DNA of 6,853 nt from Ruminococcus sp. UBA7013 (GCA_002449585.1 DJXD01000007.1:1-6853); one strand, 5' to 3'. Numbered from the stretch's first letter, positions 1 to 6,143 are shown. A program made the numbers and translations. Notes: generated by a model not told the origin, from the letters alone.

Positions 1-25
1 TATGGTCGAGGTGACAGGATTCGAA
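1..25 (-). repeat. Partial copy of the tRNA-Pro 3' end (putative distal att site)
   Basis: These 25 bases are identical to 1768-1792. Bases 3-25 correspond to the T-loop 3' half, T-stem, acceptor 3' strand and CCA of tRNA-Pro. Identity stops at base 26, where the rest of the tRNA is replaced by unrelated sequence. A 3' tRNA fragment of this size is the usual product of tyrosine-recombinase integration into a tRNA gene. The match reaches the window edge, so its true left limit is unknown. Confidence 0.75.
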
Positions 26-88
26 GTCACTCCCCATTTTTTCAAAATATGGCGATATATCTTGATTTTCTTATCTCAAAATGGAAGT

Positions 89-107
89 GTGTCACGATTG
101 GTGTCAC
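89..107. repeat. Tandem GTGTCAC heptamers at the 3' end of the AlbA_2 gene
   Basis: GTGTCAC occurs at 89-95 and again at 101-107, exactly 12 bases apart. The second copy overlaps the stop codon of the minus-strand gene. The palindrome TTCAC-T-GTGAA follows at 111-121 inside the coding region. The GTCAC core is shared with the inverted repeat over this gene's promoter. These may be protein-binding sites (regulator or recombinase arm sites) or a chance cluster. Confidence 0.35.
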
Positions 108-1546
108 AATTTCACTGTGAAGTATTGCTGTTTTTTACTTTTTGGCTTTTCAGGAATTGTCATGCCGAGCAGTCCTTTCTCTGTCAGAGGGTGAACGTAT
201 TGTTTCATCAGATAAGGAATCGTGAATCTCCCCCTGAATAATTGTTCCAGTTGGGAACGTGTACGGGGCTGTTTGCAGAATACAAGAATTTCTTTCATAA
301 CATCAGAAAGAAACTGCTGTGAACTTTCCTGCTGATTGTAGAGGATTACTTTAAATACACCACGTTCATTTACAAATTCCGGTGCTGGAAGTCCCTGTTC
401 TTTCATTGCTGAAATGATAGTTGGAATACCAGTGTATCTGTTTTCCGTTTTTCCAAGTACTTCCATTGCTCCTGCAAGAAATGGATTTCTTGTATCAGCA
501 GAAATCTTTCCTAACTGGTCAAGTGTCATTCTTCCATATAAACCGCCCGGATTTTCTACTTCCATACGATTTGAAAACATACGAATTGTAATCGGTGCGG
601 ATTCTGTATGCACACTGTAATCACGGTGAATCAGTGCATTCAGAATGATTTCTCTGACAGCTATGACAGGATATTCCGTCATATCTTTTCGATTTCCTGT
701 CTGCTCATCAATGATAGTTTTGATTTTCATGTTCTTTCTGATAAACTGCAAGGCATCTTCCAGCATCTGAACAATAGTTCCCTCAATGGAACAGTTATCA
801 ATGAAACGTTCTCCTACATTTCCAGTCATGCCGATTTCTGTCCCTGCAACAGATACAGCCGTGATTCTAAGCTGTGGGAAAAATGCCTGCGGAAACAATC
901 CGAATAATAAGATTCCTGTTAAAGTTGGCTGATTCTCATTTGTAAATCCTTGTAAACGACAGATTTCCTCTTTTGATAATGCCTTGAAATTAGGTTTCTT
1001 CTTTTTGAGTGTCAGCACATACTGTTCAAAATCATCTGTATACAAGTCGTTCAAATTAGCACGTTCTGCAATTCTGAGTTCATCATGAATTCTTTTCCGA
1101 AATGCTTCATAGCTGTAAACTTCATATTCTGTCATATGAACATCGCCATCAGCCGTTCTGACATAAGAACCTTTCAGCCGTCCAGACCCCTGATAATAAC
1201 AAGGCTTATCAGCGTTGTCAATTTCCTGAATTTCAGCACAAACAACTGTACAATCTTCTATAGTCGCTACTGTACACAAGGGTCTGACAGGCGGATACAT
1301 CTGCTTGCATTGTTCCATAATTTTCTTTTGCAGGTCAGCAGCATCATAAACACCACAAATTTTATAGTTCTGTGATTCATCAATTCCAAAAACAATCTTT
1401 CCTCCCCCTGACTGATTAGAAAATGCAGAGAGCGTATCAATAATTTTCGGACAGCCTTTTTCAGCAGATTTGATTTCCAAATAATTACTTTCACATTTTT
1501 GTTCTGTAATCTTTTTTACCAGTTCTATCAATTCAGTTTCCAGCAT
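104..1546 (-). CDS. AlbA_2 (Schlafen-like)/HATPase_c_4 ATP-binding putative transcriptional regulator
   Basis: The product is a 480-residue soluble protein with the COG2865-type architecture. The N-terminal AlbA_2 domain spans about residues 20-135, with the signatures YLEIKS (22-27) and AFSNQSGGGKIVFGID (41-56). A linker region follows. A GHKL-like HATPase_c_4 region then carries REIILNALIHRDYS near 298-311, NPGGL at 332-336 and NRYTGIPTI near 369-377. A C-terminal winged-helix-like region lies from about 416 to 480. The family is annotated as putative nucleic-acid-binding regulators or helicase-like proteins. Its biochemistry is poorly defined and its members are common in accessory and mobile DNA. 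The ATG at 1546 is chosen because GAGGTG lies 8 bases upstream. The longer TTG start at 1597 is the -35 box itself. The gene is full length with no frameshift and is the only gene between the tRNA-Pro repeats. An inverted repeat across its promoter suggests autoregulation, which is inferred. No membrane segment or signal peptide is seen. Confidence 0.85.
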   Translation of the reverse strand: MLETELIELVKKITEQKCESNYLEIKSAEKGCPKIIDTLSAFSNQSGGGKIVFGIDESQNYKICGVYDAADLQKKIMEQCKQMYPPVRPLCTVATIEDCTVVCAEIQEIDNADKPCYYQGSGRLKGSYVRTADGDVHMTEYEVYSYEAFRKRIHDELRIAERANLNDLYTDDFEQYVLTLKKKKPNFKALSKEEICRLQGFTNENQPTLTGILLFGLFPQAFFPQLRITAVSVAGTEIGMTGNVGERFIDNCSIEGTIVQMLEDALQFIRKNMKIKTIIDEQTGNRKDMTEYPVIAVREIILNALIHRDYSVHTESAPITIRMFSNRMEVENPGGLYGRMTLDQLGKISADTRNPFLAGAMEVLGKTENRYTGIPTIISAMKEQGLPAPEFVNERGVFKVILYNQQESSQQFLSDVMKEILVFCKQPRTRSQLEQLFRGRFTIPYLMKQYVHPLTEKGLLGMTIPEKPKSKKQQYFTVKL

Positions 1547-1554
1547 TATTTTCT

Positions 1555-1560
1555 CACCTC
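1555..1560 (-). promoter_or_regulatory. Ribosome binding site fixing the AlbA_2 start
   Basis: GAGGTG on the minus strand lies 8 bases before the ATG at 1546 and decides the start in favour of the 480-residue product. Confidence 0.8.
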
Positions 1561-1568
1561 TTAATTTT

Positions 1569-1597
1569 ATTATACAATTTATGTGACTGAATGTCAA
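1569..1597 (-). promoter_or_regulatory. Consensus promoter of the AlbA_2 gene
   Basis: On the minus strand there is a perfect TTGACA (-35, 1592-1597), a 17-base spacer and a perfect TATAAT (-10, 1569-1574). The start codon lies 22 bases beyond the -10 box. A fully consensus promoter on a putative regulator implies strong transcription unless it is repressed. Confidence 0.85.
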
Positions 1598-1613
1598 GTA
1601 AAAGTCACATAAA
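1578..1613. promoter_or_regulatory. Putative operator: 11-bp inverted repeat spanning the -35 box
   Basis: TTTATGTGACT (1578-1588) and its exact reverse complement AGTCACATAAA (1603-1613) are separated by 14 bases that contain the -35 hexamer. The left arm lies inside the -35/-10 spacer. Binding of a dimer here would block RNA polymerase. The AlbA_2 protein has a DNA-binding-like C-terminus and is the obvious candidate ligand, but this is inference. Confidence 0.6.
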
Positions 1614-1638
1614 ATTCTCTTAAAATCAAAAATAGTGC

Positions 1639-1692
1639 TTTAATTTTAAAATAATTCTCCTGAAATCATCATAAAAGTACTTTAAAATTAAA
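1639..1692. repeat. A/T-only 12-bp inverted repeat in the AlbA_2-tRNA gap
   Basis: TTTAATTTTAAA at 1639-1650 is the exact reverse complement of TTTAAAATTAAA at 1681-1692, with 30 bases between. It lies upstream of the AlbA_2 promoter, in an A+T-rich stretch with no open frame of note (about 1614-1720). In such biased sequence a chance match is quite possible. Confidence 0.3.
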
Positions 1693-1721
1693 ATTCTGCA
1701 AATCATGAAAATCATTGCAAT

Positions 1722-1760
1722 AAAAAAATACCTGTGTTTCAAGCTTTCTCAAAACACAGG
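1722..1760 (-). terminator. Rho-independent terminator of tRNA-Pro
   Basis: Read on the minus strand, a perfect 9-bp stem AAACACAGG/CCTGTGTTT (arms 1752-1760 and 1731-1739, 12-base loop) is followed by a U-rich run (complement of 1722-1730). It lies 9 bases beyond the tRNA CCA end, so it should end the tRNA transcript and insulate the AlbA_2 promoter from it. Confidence 0.85.
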
Positions 1761-1767
1761 CTTTTAT

Positions 1768-1792
1768 TATGGTCGAGGTGACAGGATTCGAA
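1768..1792 (-). repeat. tRNA-proximal copy of the 25-base direct repeat (putative att core)
   Basis: This is identical to 1-25. It covers the last 23 bases of the tRNA-Pro gene (through CCA) plus two bases downstream. The intact tRNA lies on this side, so this would be the end at which integration restored the gene. Confidence 0.75.
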
Positions 1793-1846
1793 CCTGCGGC
1801 CCCTACGTCCCGAACGTAGTGCTCTACCAAACTGAGCCACACCTCG
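1770..1846 (-). tRNA. tRNA-Pro (anticodon CGG), 77 nt including CCA
   Basis: The minus strand folds as a full cloverleaf. The acceptor CGAGGTG pairs with CACCTCG, followed by discriminator A and an encoded CCA (1770-1772). The anticodon stem CTACG/CGTAG encloses the loop TTCGGGA (1808-1814) with anticodon CGG (1810-1812), which reads the proline codon CCG. The C1-G72 pair with A73 is typical of proline tRNAs. The T-arm contains the usual GGTTCGAATCC. The gene has its own promoter and terminator, and its 3' end is duplicated at the left edge of the window. Confidence 0.95.
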
Positions 1847-1861
1847 CACTCAACAGTTAAT

Positions 1862-1890
1862 ATTATAACACAAAATTTCGGATTTGTAAA
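1862..1890 (-). promoter_or_regulatory. Promoter of tRNA-Pro
   Basis: On the minus strand TTTACA (1885-1890), a 17-base spacer and a perfect TATAAT (1862-1867) lie 15 bases upstream of the mature tRNA 5' end. Confidence 0.75.
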
Positions 1891-1934
1891 GGGGTAAAAT
1901 GCATAAATTTCAAAAAACTTTTTTTGCGTTTTTG

Positions 1935-1963
1935 TTGACTTTCTTTATAAAATATGTTATAAT
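1935..1963 (+). promoter_or_regulatory. Promoter of citrate synthase
   Basis: TTGACT (1935-1940) and a perfect TATAAT (1958-1963) are separated by 17 bases, with the start codon 62 bases beyond the -10 box. It fires away from the tRNA promoter, and the two -35 boxes are about 44 bases apart. Confidence 0.8.
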
Positions 1964-1967
1964 TAAA

Positions 1968-1991
1968 ATTATATATTCCAAAATATATAAT
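1968..1991 (+). promoter_or_regulatory. A/U stem-loop at the 5' end of the citrate synthase mRNA
   Basis: Bases 1968-1977 and 1982-1991 form a perfect 10-bp A/T-only inverted repeat with a 4-base loop. It begins 5 bases after the -10 box, about where transcription should start. It could be a 5' mRNA hairpin or a palindromic operator. It matches no riboswitch known to me, and chance is possible in this A+T-rich leader. Confidence 0.35.
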
Positions 1992-2025
1992 AATTACCTA
2001 TGCAGGAAAGGAACAGTGAAATATT

Positions 2026-3390
2026 ATGGCTCGTTATGATTATGCACAGGCAGCTTGTCCGCTGATTGACAGGCTGGCAGAAACTTGTAAGCAGGAATTC
2101 CCTATCAATCCAGAATTATATACAAAATATGATGTCAAAAGAGGACTGCGTGACCTCAACGGAAAAGGTGTTCTTGCAGGCTTAACTAATATTGGAAACG
2201 TTGTTGCTTCTAAAACTGTTGACGGAGTCAGTGTGCCTTGTGACGGAAAATTATACTACAGGGGCATCGATGTAGAAGATTTAGTCTCTGGATTTATTGC
2301 AGATGACAGGCTTGGTTTTGAAGAAACAGTTTATCTGTTATTATTCGGAAAACTTCCGGCGGAACGGGAACTTGCTGATTTTACCGCTCTCCTTGCTGAA
2401 CTACGGAATCTTCCTGCAATTTTTACCAGAGATGTCATCATGAAAGCCCCCAGTGACAATATGATGAATACACTTGCCAAATGTGTTCTGGCGTTATATT
2501 CTTACGACAGTGCTGCAAATGATATTTCTATTCCGAATGTACTCCGGCAATGTCTTTCTTTAATCAGTCTGTTTCCGCTGATTTCGGTTTATGGCTATCA
2601 GGCATATCATTTTAAGGCAGGACAGAGTCTGATTATCCGTCAGCCGGACAAGCAGCTTTCACTTGCTGAAAACATTCTGTACATGCTTCGTGAAGACGGC
2701 AAATTCACGCCGCTCGAAGCGAAACTTCTGGATATGGCTCTTGTACTTCATGCCGAACACGGCGGCGGCAACAATTCGACATTTACAGTACATGTAGTTT
2801 CCTCTTCCGGAACAGATACTTATTCGGCAATTGCAGCGGCTCTTGGTTCTTTAAAAGGTCCTAAACATGGCGGTGCAAATATTAAAGTCTGCCAGATGTT
2901 TGATGACCTGATGGCACATGTCAAAGACTGGGAAGATGAAGAAGCTCTTCGGGAATATCTGCGTTCCCTGCTTCATAAAGAAGGTTTTGACCATTCCGGT
3001 TTAATTTACGGCATGGGTCATGCAGTATACTCCATTTCCGACCCCCGTGCAAGAGTATTCAAGGGCTTTGTGCAGAAATTATCTGTCGAAAAAAAACGTG
3101 AAAAGGAATATGAATTATATGCCAGAGTAGAACGCCTTGCTTCCGAAGTGATTGCAGCAGAACGAAAAATTTATAAAGGCGTATGTGCTAATGTAGACTT
3201 TTACAGCGGATTTGTTTATAGAATGCTTGGTCTGCCGGAAGAATTGTTTACACCAATTTTTGCCATTGCCAGAATCTCCGGCTGGTCTGCACACAGAATT
3301 GAAGAACTGATTAATTCAAATAAAATCATTCGTCCGGCTTATAAGGCAATTGTAGAACCCAGACCCTATCTTCCCATGTCAGAACGCTGA
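2026..3390 (+). CDS. Citrate synthase (clostridial long form, citrate/2-methylcitrate synthase family)
   Basis: The product is a 454-residue cytoplasmic enzyme condensing acetyl-CoA with oxaloacetate to citrate. Family motifs appear in order: YYRGIDVEDLV near residue 77, HAEHGGGNNST with the catalytic-position His245, GPKHGGAN at 278-285, GMGHAV with His332, SDPRA with Arg341, NVDFYSG with catalytic Asp391, and TPIFAIAR with Arg416. These match pig His274, His320, Arg329, Asp375 and Arg401 by motif. The protein is longer than the roughly 370-residue bacterial forms because of an N-terminal extension, as in a clostridial subgroup. It is usually annotated as gltA/citZ-like. The ATG at 2026 follows a purine-rich AGGAAAGGA (2004-2012), which sits 13 bases away, a rather long spacing. 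In fermentative Clostridia the enzyme mainly feeds 2-oxoglutarate and glutamate synthesis. 2-Methylcitrate activity cannot be excluded by sequence. No strong terminator follows. Confidence 0.93.
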   Translation: MARYDYAQAACPLIDRLAETCKQEFPINPELYTKYDVKRGLRDLNGKGVLAGLTNIGNVVASKTVDGVSVPCDGKLYYRGIDVEDLVSGFIADDRLGFEETVYLLLFGKLPAERELADFTALLAELRNLPAIFTRDVIMKAPSDNMMNTLAKCVLALYSYDSAANDISIPNVLRQCLSLISLFPLISVYGYQAYHFKAGQSLIIRQPDKQLSLAENILYMLREDGKFTPLEAKLLDMALVLHAEHGGGNNSTFTVHVVSSSGTDTYSAIAAALGSLKGPKHGGANIKVCQMFDDLMAHVKDWEDEEALREYLRSLLHKEGFDHSGLIYGMGHAVYSISDPRARVFKGFVQKLSVEKKREKEYELYARVERLASEVIAAERKIYKGVCANVDFYSGFVYRMLGLPEELFTPIFAIARISGWSAHRIEELINSNKIIRPAYKAIVEPRPYLPMSER

Positions 3391-3407
3391 TTTTTTTAGA
3401 ATAACTC

Positions 3408-3436
3408 TTGCAATTCCATGAAAAATATGATATACT
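3408..3436 (+). promoter_or_regulatory. Promoter of the zinc-ribbon/cyclase operon
   Basis: TTGCAA (3408-3413), a 17-base spacer and TATACT (3431-3436) lie 18 bases downstream of the citrate synthase stop. This gives the two-gene operon its own start, although read-through from citrate synthase may add to it. Confidence 0.65.
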
Positions 3437-3459
3437 GAAAACAGATAAATTTTATTTTC

Positions 3460-3465
3460 AGGAGG
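3460..3465 (+). promoter_or_regulatory. Ribosome binding site fixing the zinc-ribbon protein start
   Basis: A perfect AGGAGG lies 8 bases before the ATG at 3474. It rules out the longer TTG start at 3408, which is the -35 box. Confidence 0.9.
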
Positions 3466-3473
3466 TTTTTACT

Positions 3474-4151
3474 ATGCCAAACAGTTTTTTTGATAAACTC
3501 AGTGCGAACTTGACAAATGAAACAAGAAAGTTTACCCAAAAGGTCAAGAATTCGACAGATGCCAGCAAACTTATGGGTGAAATTACAGCCGAAAATAAAA
3601 ATATTCAGGAAAATCTGAATGCAATCGGCAAATTATATTATGACATCTGCAAGGATTCACCAGATGAAGCATTCCGTGAAATGGTAGAAGCAATTACCAA
3701 ATCTGAACAAAGAATTGCTGAATTACAGGAATCTATCAAAATTGTTCGTGCCAGAGAACCGGAACTTGTCCCTGTTCCGGATTCACCGGCGGCAACAGCA
3801 CAGCAGCCTGCTCCCTCGGCGATGGTCTGCATGGGCTGCGGCAATACCTATCCGGGTGGTACAGCATTCTGTTCTGTCTGTGGTCAGAAGCTTGTACCTC
3901 AGTATCAGAATGCAGCAGCCGCTGCTGCTGCTCCGGCACAAACTGCCAAAGATGTGCAGTTTCAGCCGGAATCCGCTGCCAGTGAAACAGAAGAATCAGA
4001 AATTATTGATGCAGAATTTACAGACATTCCCTCACAGGCTGTCAATGCAGAACCGATTTTTGAAAAGCCGCAGTTCTGCCCTTACTGCGGAAAAAAAATT
4101 GCAGACAGTAACCAGACTTTCTGCGATAACTGCGGTCATGCCATTTCTTAA
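3474..4151 (+). CDS. Double zinc-ribbon protein with N-terminal helical region, function unknown
   Basis: The product is a 225-residue soluble protein. Residues 1-95 are rich in charged and polar helix formers (for example EITAENKNIQENLNAIGKLY) and probably form a coiled coil. A Pro/Ala-rich linker follows. The first zinc ribbon has CxxC at Cys119/Cys122 and CxxC at Cys133/Cys136. A long low-complexity Ala/Gln/Glu linker includes seven consecutive alanines near residue 150. The second ribbon at the extreme C-terminus has Cys202/Cys205 and Cys217/Cys220. All eight cysteines are intact, so two Zn ions are expected. Such modular proteins are common in Firmicutes, and their roles are mostly unknown. 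No signal peptide or transmembrane helix is seen. The gene lies 33 bases before the diguanylate cyclase gene and under the same promoter, so a role linked to that protein is possible but unproven. Confidence 0.82.
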   Translation: MPNSFFDKLSANLTNETRKFTQKVKNSTDASKLMGEITAENKNIQENLNAIGKLYYDICKDSPDEAFREMVEAITKSEQRIAELQESIKIVRAREPELVPVPDSPAATAQQPAPSAMVCMGCGNTYPGGTAFCSVCGQKLVPQYQNAAAAAAAPAQTAKDVQFQPESAASETEESEIIDAEFTDIPSQAVNAEPIFEKPQFCPYCGKKIADSNQTFCDNCGHAIS

Positions 4152-4184
4152 CGGGCAAAAAATCCGGTCAGGAGGAATATTGTT

Positions 4185-6143
4185 ATGAAACCGCATATTC
4201 ACATTGCTGTCATTGTATCTACCATTGACGAAGAATATCAAAGCGGTATCCTGAGCGGTATCCGGCAGTTTGCGTTCGCAAACGGCGTAACGCTTGAACA
4301 TTTTGTTGCTTCTGCCAATACCGGAGGCGATGCCGGTCATGATACCGGAGAATATAATATTTTTTCGCTTGCTGATTTTCAGAAGTTTGATGGTATCATT
4401 CTAATAATTAATACAATTCAAAATCCTGTTTATCTGGAAGCAGTTCTTGAACGTGTCCGGCATACCAATGTGCCTGTTGTCTGCCTTGACAAAGATGTGC
4501 CGGAACTTTATAGTATTCGTATTGACAATGAAAAATCCATGCAAAATATTGTCGAACATTTTATTTTGCATCATGGTTTTACACGCATTAATTATGTTTC
4601 AGGTCCGGCTGACAATATTGACAGCCAGCAGAGACTGAAAGCTTATCGGGATGTGCTGGAAAAGCATGGTATTCCTGTTGAAGAACAGCGAATTTACCAC
4701 GGCAATTTTGTTTCCCGTGATGGTACGGCTGCTGTGACAAAATTCTTGCAGACAACGCTGCCACAGGCGATTGTCTGTGCAAATGACAACATGGCAATCG
4801 GTGTTATGAATGCACTTATGACCCATGGTATCCGTGTTCCGGAAGAAGTTGCTGTTTCCGGATTTGATTTTACTTATAATGCCCGGAATTATGCACCGTC
4901 GCTGACTTCCGTCAGCAGACCTTTGGAGCGTGTCGGTCAGCTTGCCTGCCGGAAAATTCTGAATCATCTGGAGAAGATTCCGCAGGCACGCAGCGAAATG
5001 ATGGAAACACAATGCTGCTTTTCTCAAAGCTGTGGCTGTCATGAAACGCCGCTGATGAACACGGACGAATTTAAAAAACGGAATTTTACCATACTGGAAT
5101 CTTTTTCAGAAGATGTTTCTCTTATCAGCCGGATGGCATCTGCACTGACAGAATGTGACAGTCTTGAAAAATACATTGAAAATCTCAAGCCTTTCATTCA
5201 GGAAATTCAATGCAAAGAATTTTATCTCTGTCTGTGCGATAACTGGAAACAGGGAATTATGGCAGACGAAACTGAAGAAAATTATCTGATGCATATTCTT
5301 TCTCCGAATCATTATATTGTCGAAGGCTATGGCAATACGATTCTAGTACCACTTGCATACAAAAACGGCAAATTTTTTGATATGCCAGATTTCCCGGTTT
5401 CTGAAATGCTGCCGGGTCTGTTCAGCGAAGACAACGAAAGAGGCGACTATTATTTCATGCCGCTGCATGTCGGTGAACGTGCAATGGGGTATTGTGTCCT
5501 GAAAGACAGCCGATTTCCTGTATCCAGCAAGCTGTTCCATAATTTTATTACCAATATCAGCAATTCTCTGGAAAGCGCACGGAAAATTATCTGCCTTGAC
5601 AGAGTGACGCAGAAACTCAACAAGCTTTATACTGTCGATACGCTTGCAAACATTAACAACCGTAACGGTTTCCGCATTGGCACACAGCATCTCTTTCAGG
5701 AAAGTATCCGCCTGAAAAAGCCTGTTATGCTTATGTTTCTGGATATGGATGGTCTGAAATATATCAATGATACGTTTGGACATAAAGCCGGAGACAATGC
5801 TATCTGCTGTATGGCAGATGTACTCCGTCAGGCATGTGACGGACAGGAAGTCTGCTGCCGGTTTGGTGGTGATGAATTCATCATCTTTGCAGCTGACTAT
5901 ACCAAAGAAAAAGCAGATATCCTTTCTCAAAAAATCATGGCACTTCTGGAGCAGACTAACCAGAGAAAACGCTTTTCCTATACACTGGCTGCAAGTCTGG
6001 GCTATCATATTACCATTCCTGAACCGGGGACGAGTTTATTCCAGCTTGTGACGATTGCAGACCATGCCATGTATGAAGAAAAAAAGCGGCATAAAAATTC
6101 ACGCTATCTCAAACAAACCGGACTGCATTCCGGCACACAGTAA
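4185..6143 (+). CDS. Diguanylate cyclase with LacI-type ligand-binding sensor and GAF-like domain
   Basis: This 652-residue protein is predicted to make c-di-GMP from two GTP. Residues 5-275 resemble the LacI/GalR periplasmic-binding fold (opening HIAVIVSTIDEEYQSGILSGI, then VPVVCLDKD, INYVSGP, AIVCANDNMAIGVMNAL and VAVSGFDF). No helix-turn-helix, signal peptide or membrane segment precedes it, so it should sense a cytoplasmic ligand, perhaps a sugar. A Cys-rich SCGCH segment (282-286) follows. Residues about 300-465 look GAF-like, then a helical linker leads to a GGDEF domain (about 485-645). Catalytic features are intact: Asp520 in FLDMDG, Asn528, Asp537 and GGDEF at 561-565. The RxxD product-inhibition site is absent, with DGQE in that place. 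AGGAGG (4170-4175) lies 9 bases before the ATG. The gene is second in an operon with the zinc-ribbon gene and ends in the arm of a strong terminator. The ligand cannot be named from sequence. Confidence 0.9.
   Translation: MKPHIHIAVIVSTIDEEYQSGILSGIRQFAFANGVTLEHFVASANTGGDAGHDTGEYNIFSLADFQKFDGIILIINTIQNPVYLEAVLERVRHTNVPVVCLDKDVPELYSIRIDNEKSMQNIVEHFILHHGFTRINYVSGPADNIDSQQRLKAYRDVLEKHGIPVEEQRIYHGNFVSRDGTAAVTKFLQTTLPQAIVCANDNMAIGVMNALMTHGIRVPEEVAVSGFDFTYNARNYAPSLTSVSRPLERVGQLACRKILNHLEKIPQARSEMMETQCCFSQSCGCHETPLMNTDEFKKRNFTILESFSEDVSLISRMASALTECDSLEKYIENLKPFIQEIQCKEFYLCLCDNWKQGIMADETEENYLMHILSPNHYIVEGYGNTILVPLAYKNGKFFDMPDFPVSEMLPGLFSEDNERGDYYFMPLHVGERAMGYCVLKDSRFPVSSKLFHNFITNISNSLESARKIICLDRVTQKLNKLYTVDTLANINNRNGFRIGTQHLFQESIRLKKPVMLMFLDMDGLKYINDTFGHKAGDNAICCMADVLRQACDGQEVCCRFGGDEFIIFAADYTKEKADILSQKIMALLEQTNQRKRFSYTLAASLGYHITIPEPGTSLFQLVTIADHAMYEEKKRHKNSRYLKQTGLHSGTQ

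Larger units (their letters stand above)
1..1792. mobile_element. Putative integrase-less mini-element flanked by tRNA-Pro 3'-end repeats
   Basis: Exact 25-base direct repeats at 1-25 and 1768-1792 bracket about 1.77 kb. The right copy is part of an intact tRNA-Pro gene and the left copy is only its 3' end. This polarity is expected when an element integrates at a tRNA 3' end and restores the gene on one side. The interior carries one complete gene (AlbA_2/HATPase_c_4 regulator) and no integrase, relaxase, replication gene or transposase. Sampled 60-base lines in the gene hand-count at about 33-40% G+C, against about 52% for a line in the cyclase gene, which is consistent with foreign origin but weak. 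Known parallels are CIME-type elements mobilised in trans by a related integrase. A deletion remnant or one unit of a tandem accretion extending left is equally possible. Mobility itself is inferred. Confidence 0.5.

Noticed and set aside
31..88. Terminator for the AlbA_2 gene before the left repeat
   Set aside because: Short CCAT/ATGG pairings exist around 35-53, but there is no stable G+C stem followed by a U-run on the minus strand, so no terminator is called.
2..241. 79-codon plus-strand frame starting at the left repeat
   Set aside because: It overlaps the tRNA fragment and the end of the AlbA_2 gene in antisense, and the translation has no family character.
3379..3398. Possible terminator after citrate synthase (TCAG-AACG-CTGA then T7)
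   Set aside because: The stem is only 4 bp and overlaps the last codons and stop. It is too weak to call, so read-through into the next operon remains possible.
3912..3932. GCAGCAGCCGCTGCTGCT-type triplet run with inverted symmetry
   Set aside because: It simply encodes the seven-alanine linker between the two zinc ribbons. Codon-level repetition explains the symmetry.
4599..5042. 147-codon open frame on the minus strand
   Set aside because: It is antisense to the LacI-like sensor domain, with no ribosome site or recognisable motif.
5343..6008. 221-codon open frame on the minus strand
   Set aside because: It lies wholly antisense to the well-supported GAF-like and GGDEF regions of the cyclase. 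Its translation shows no domain and is rich in Cys/His/Phe, typical of a shadow frame.
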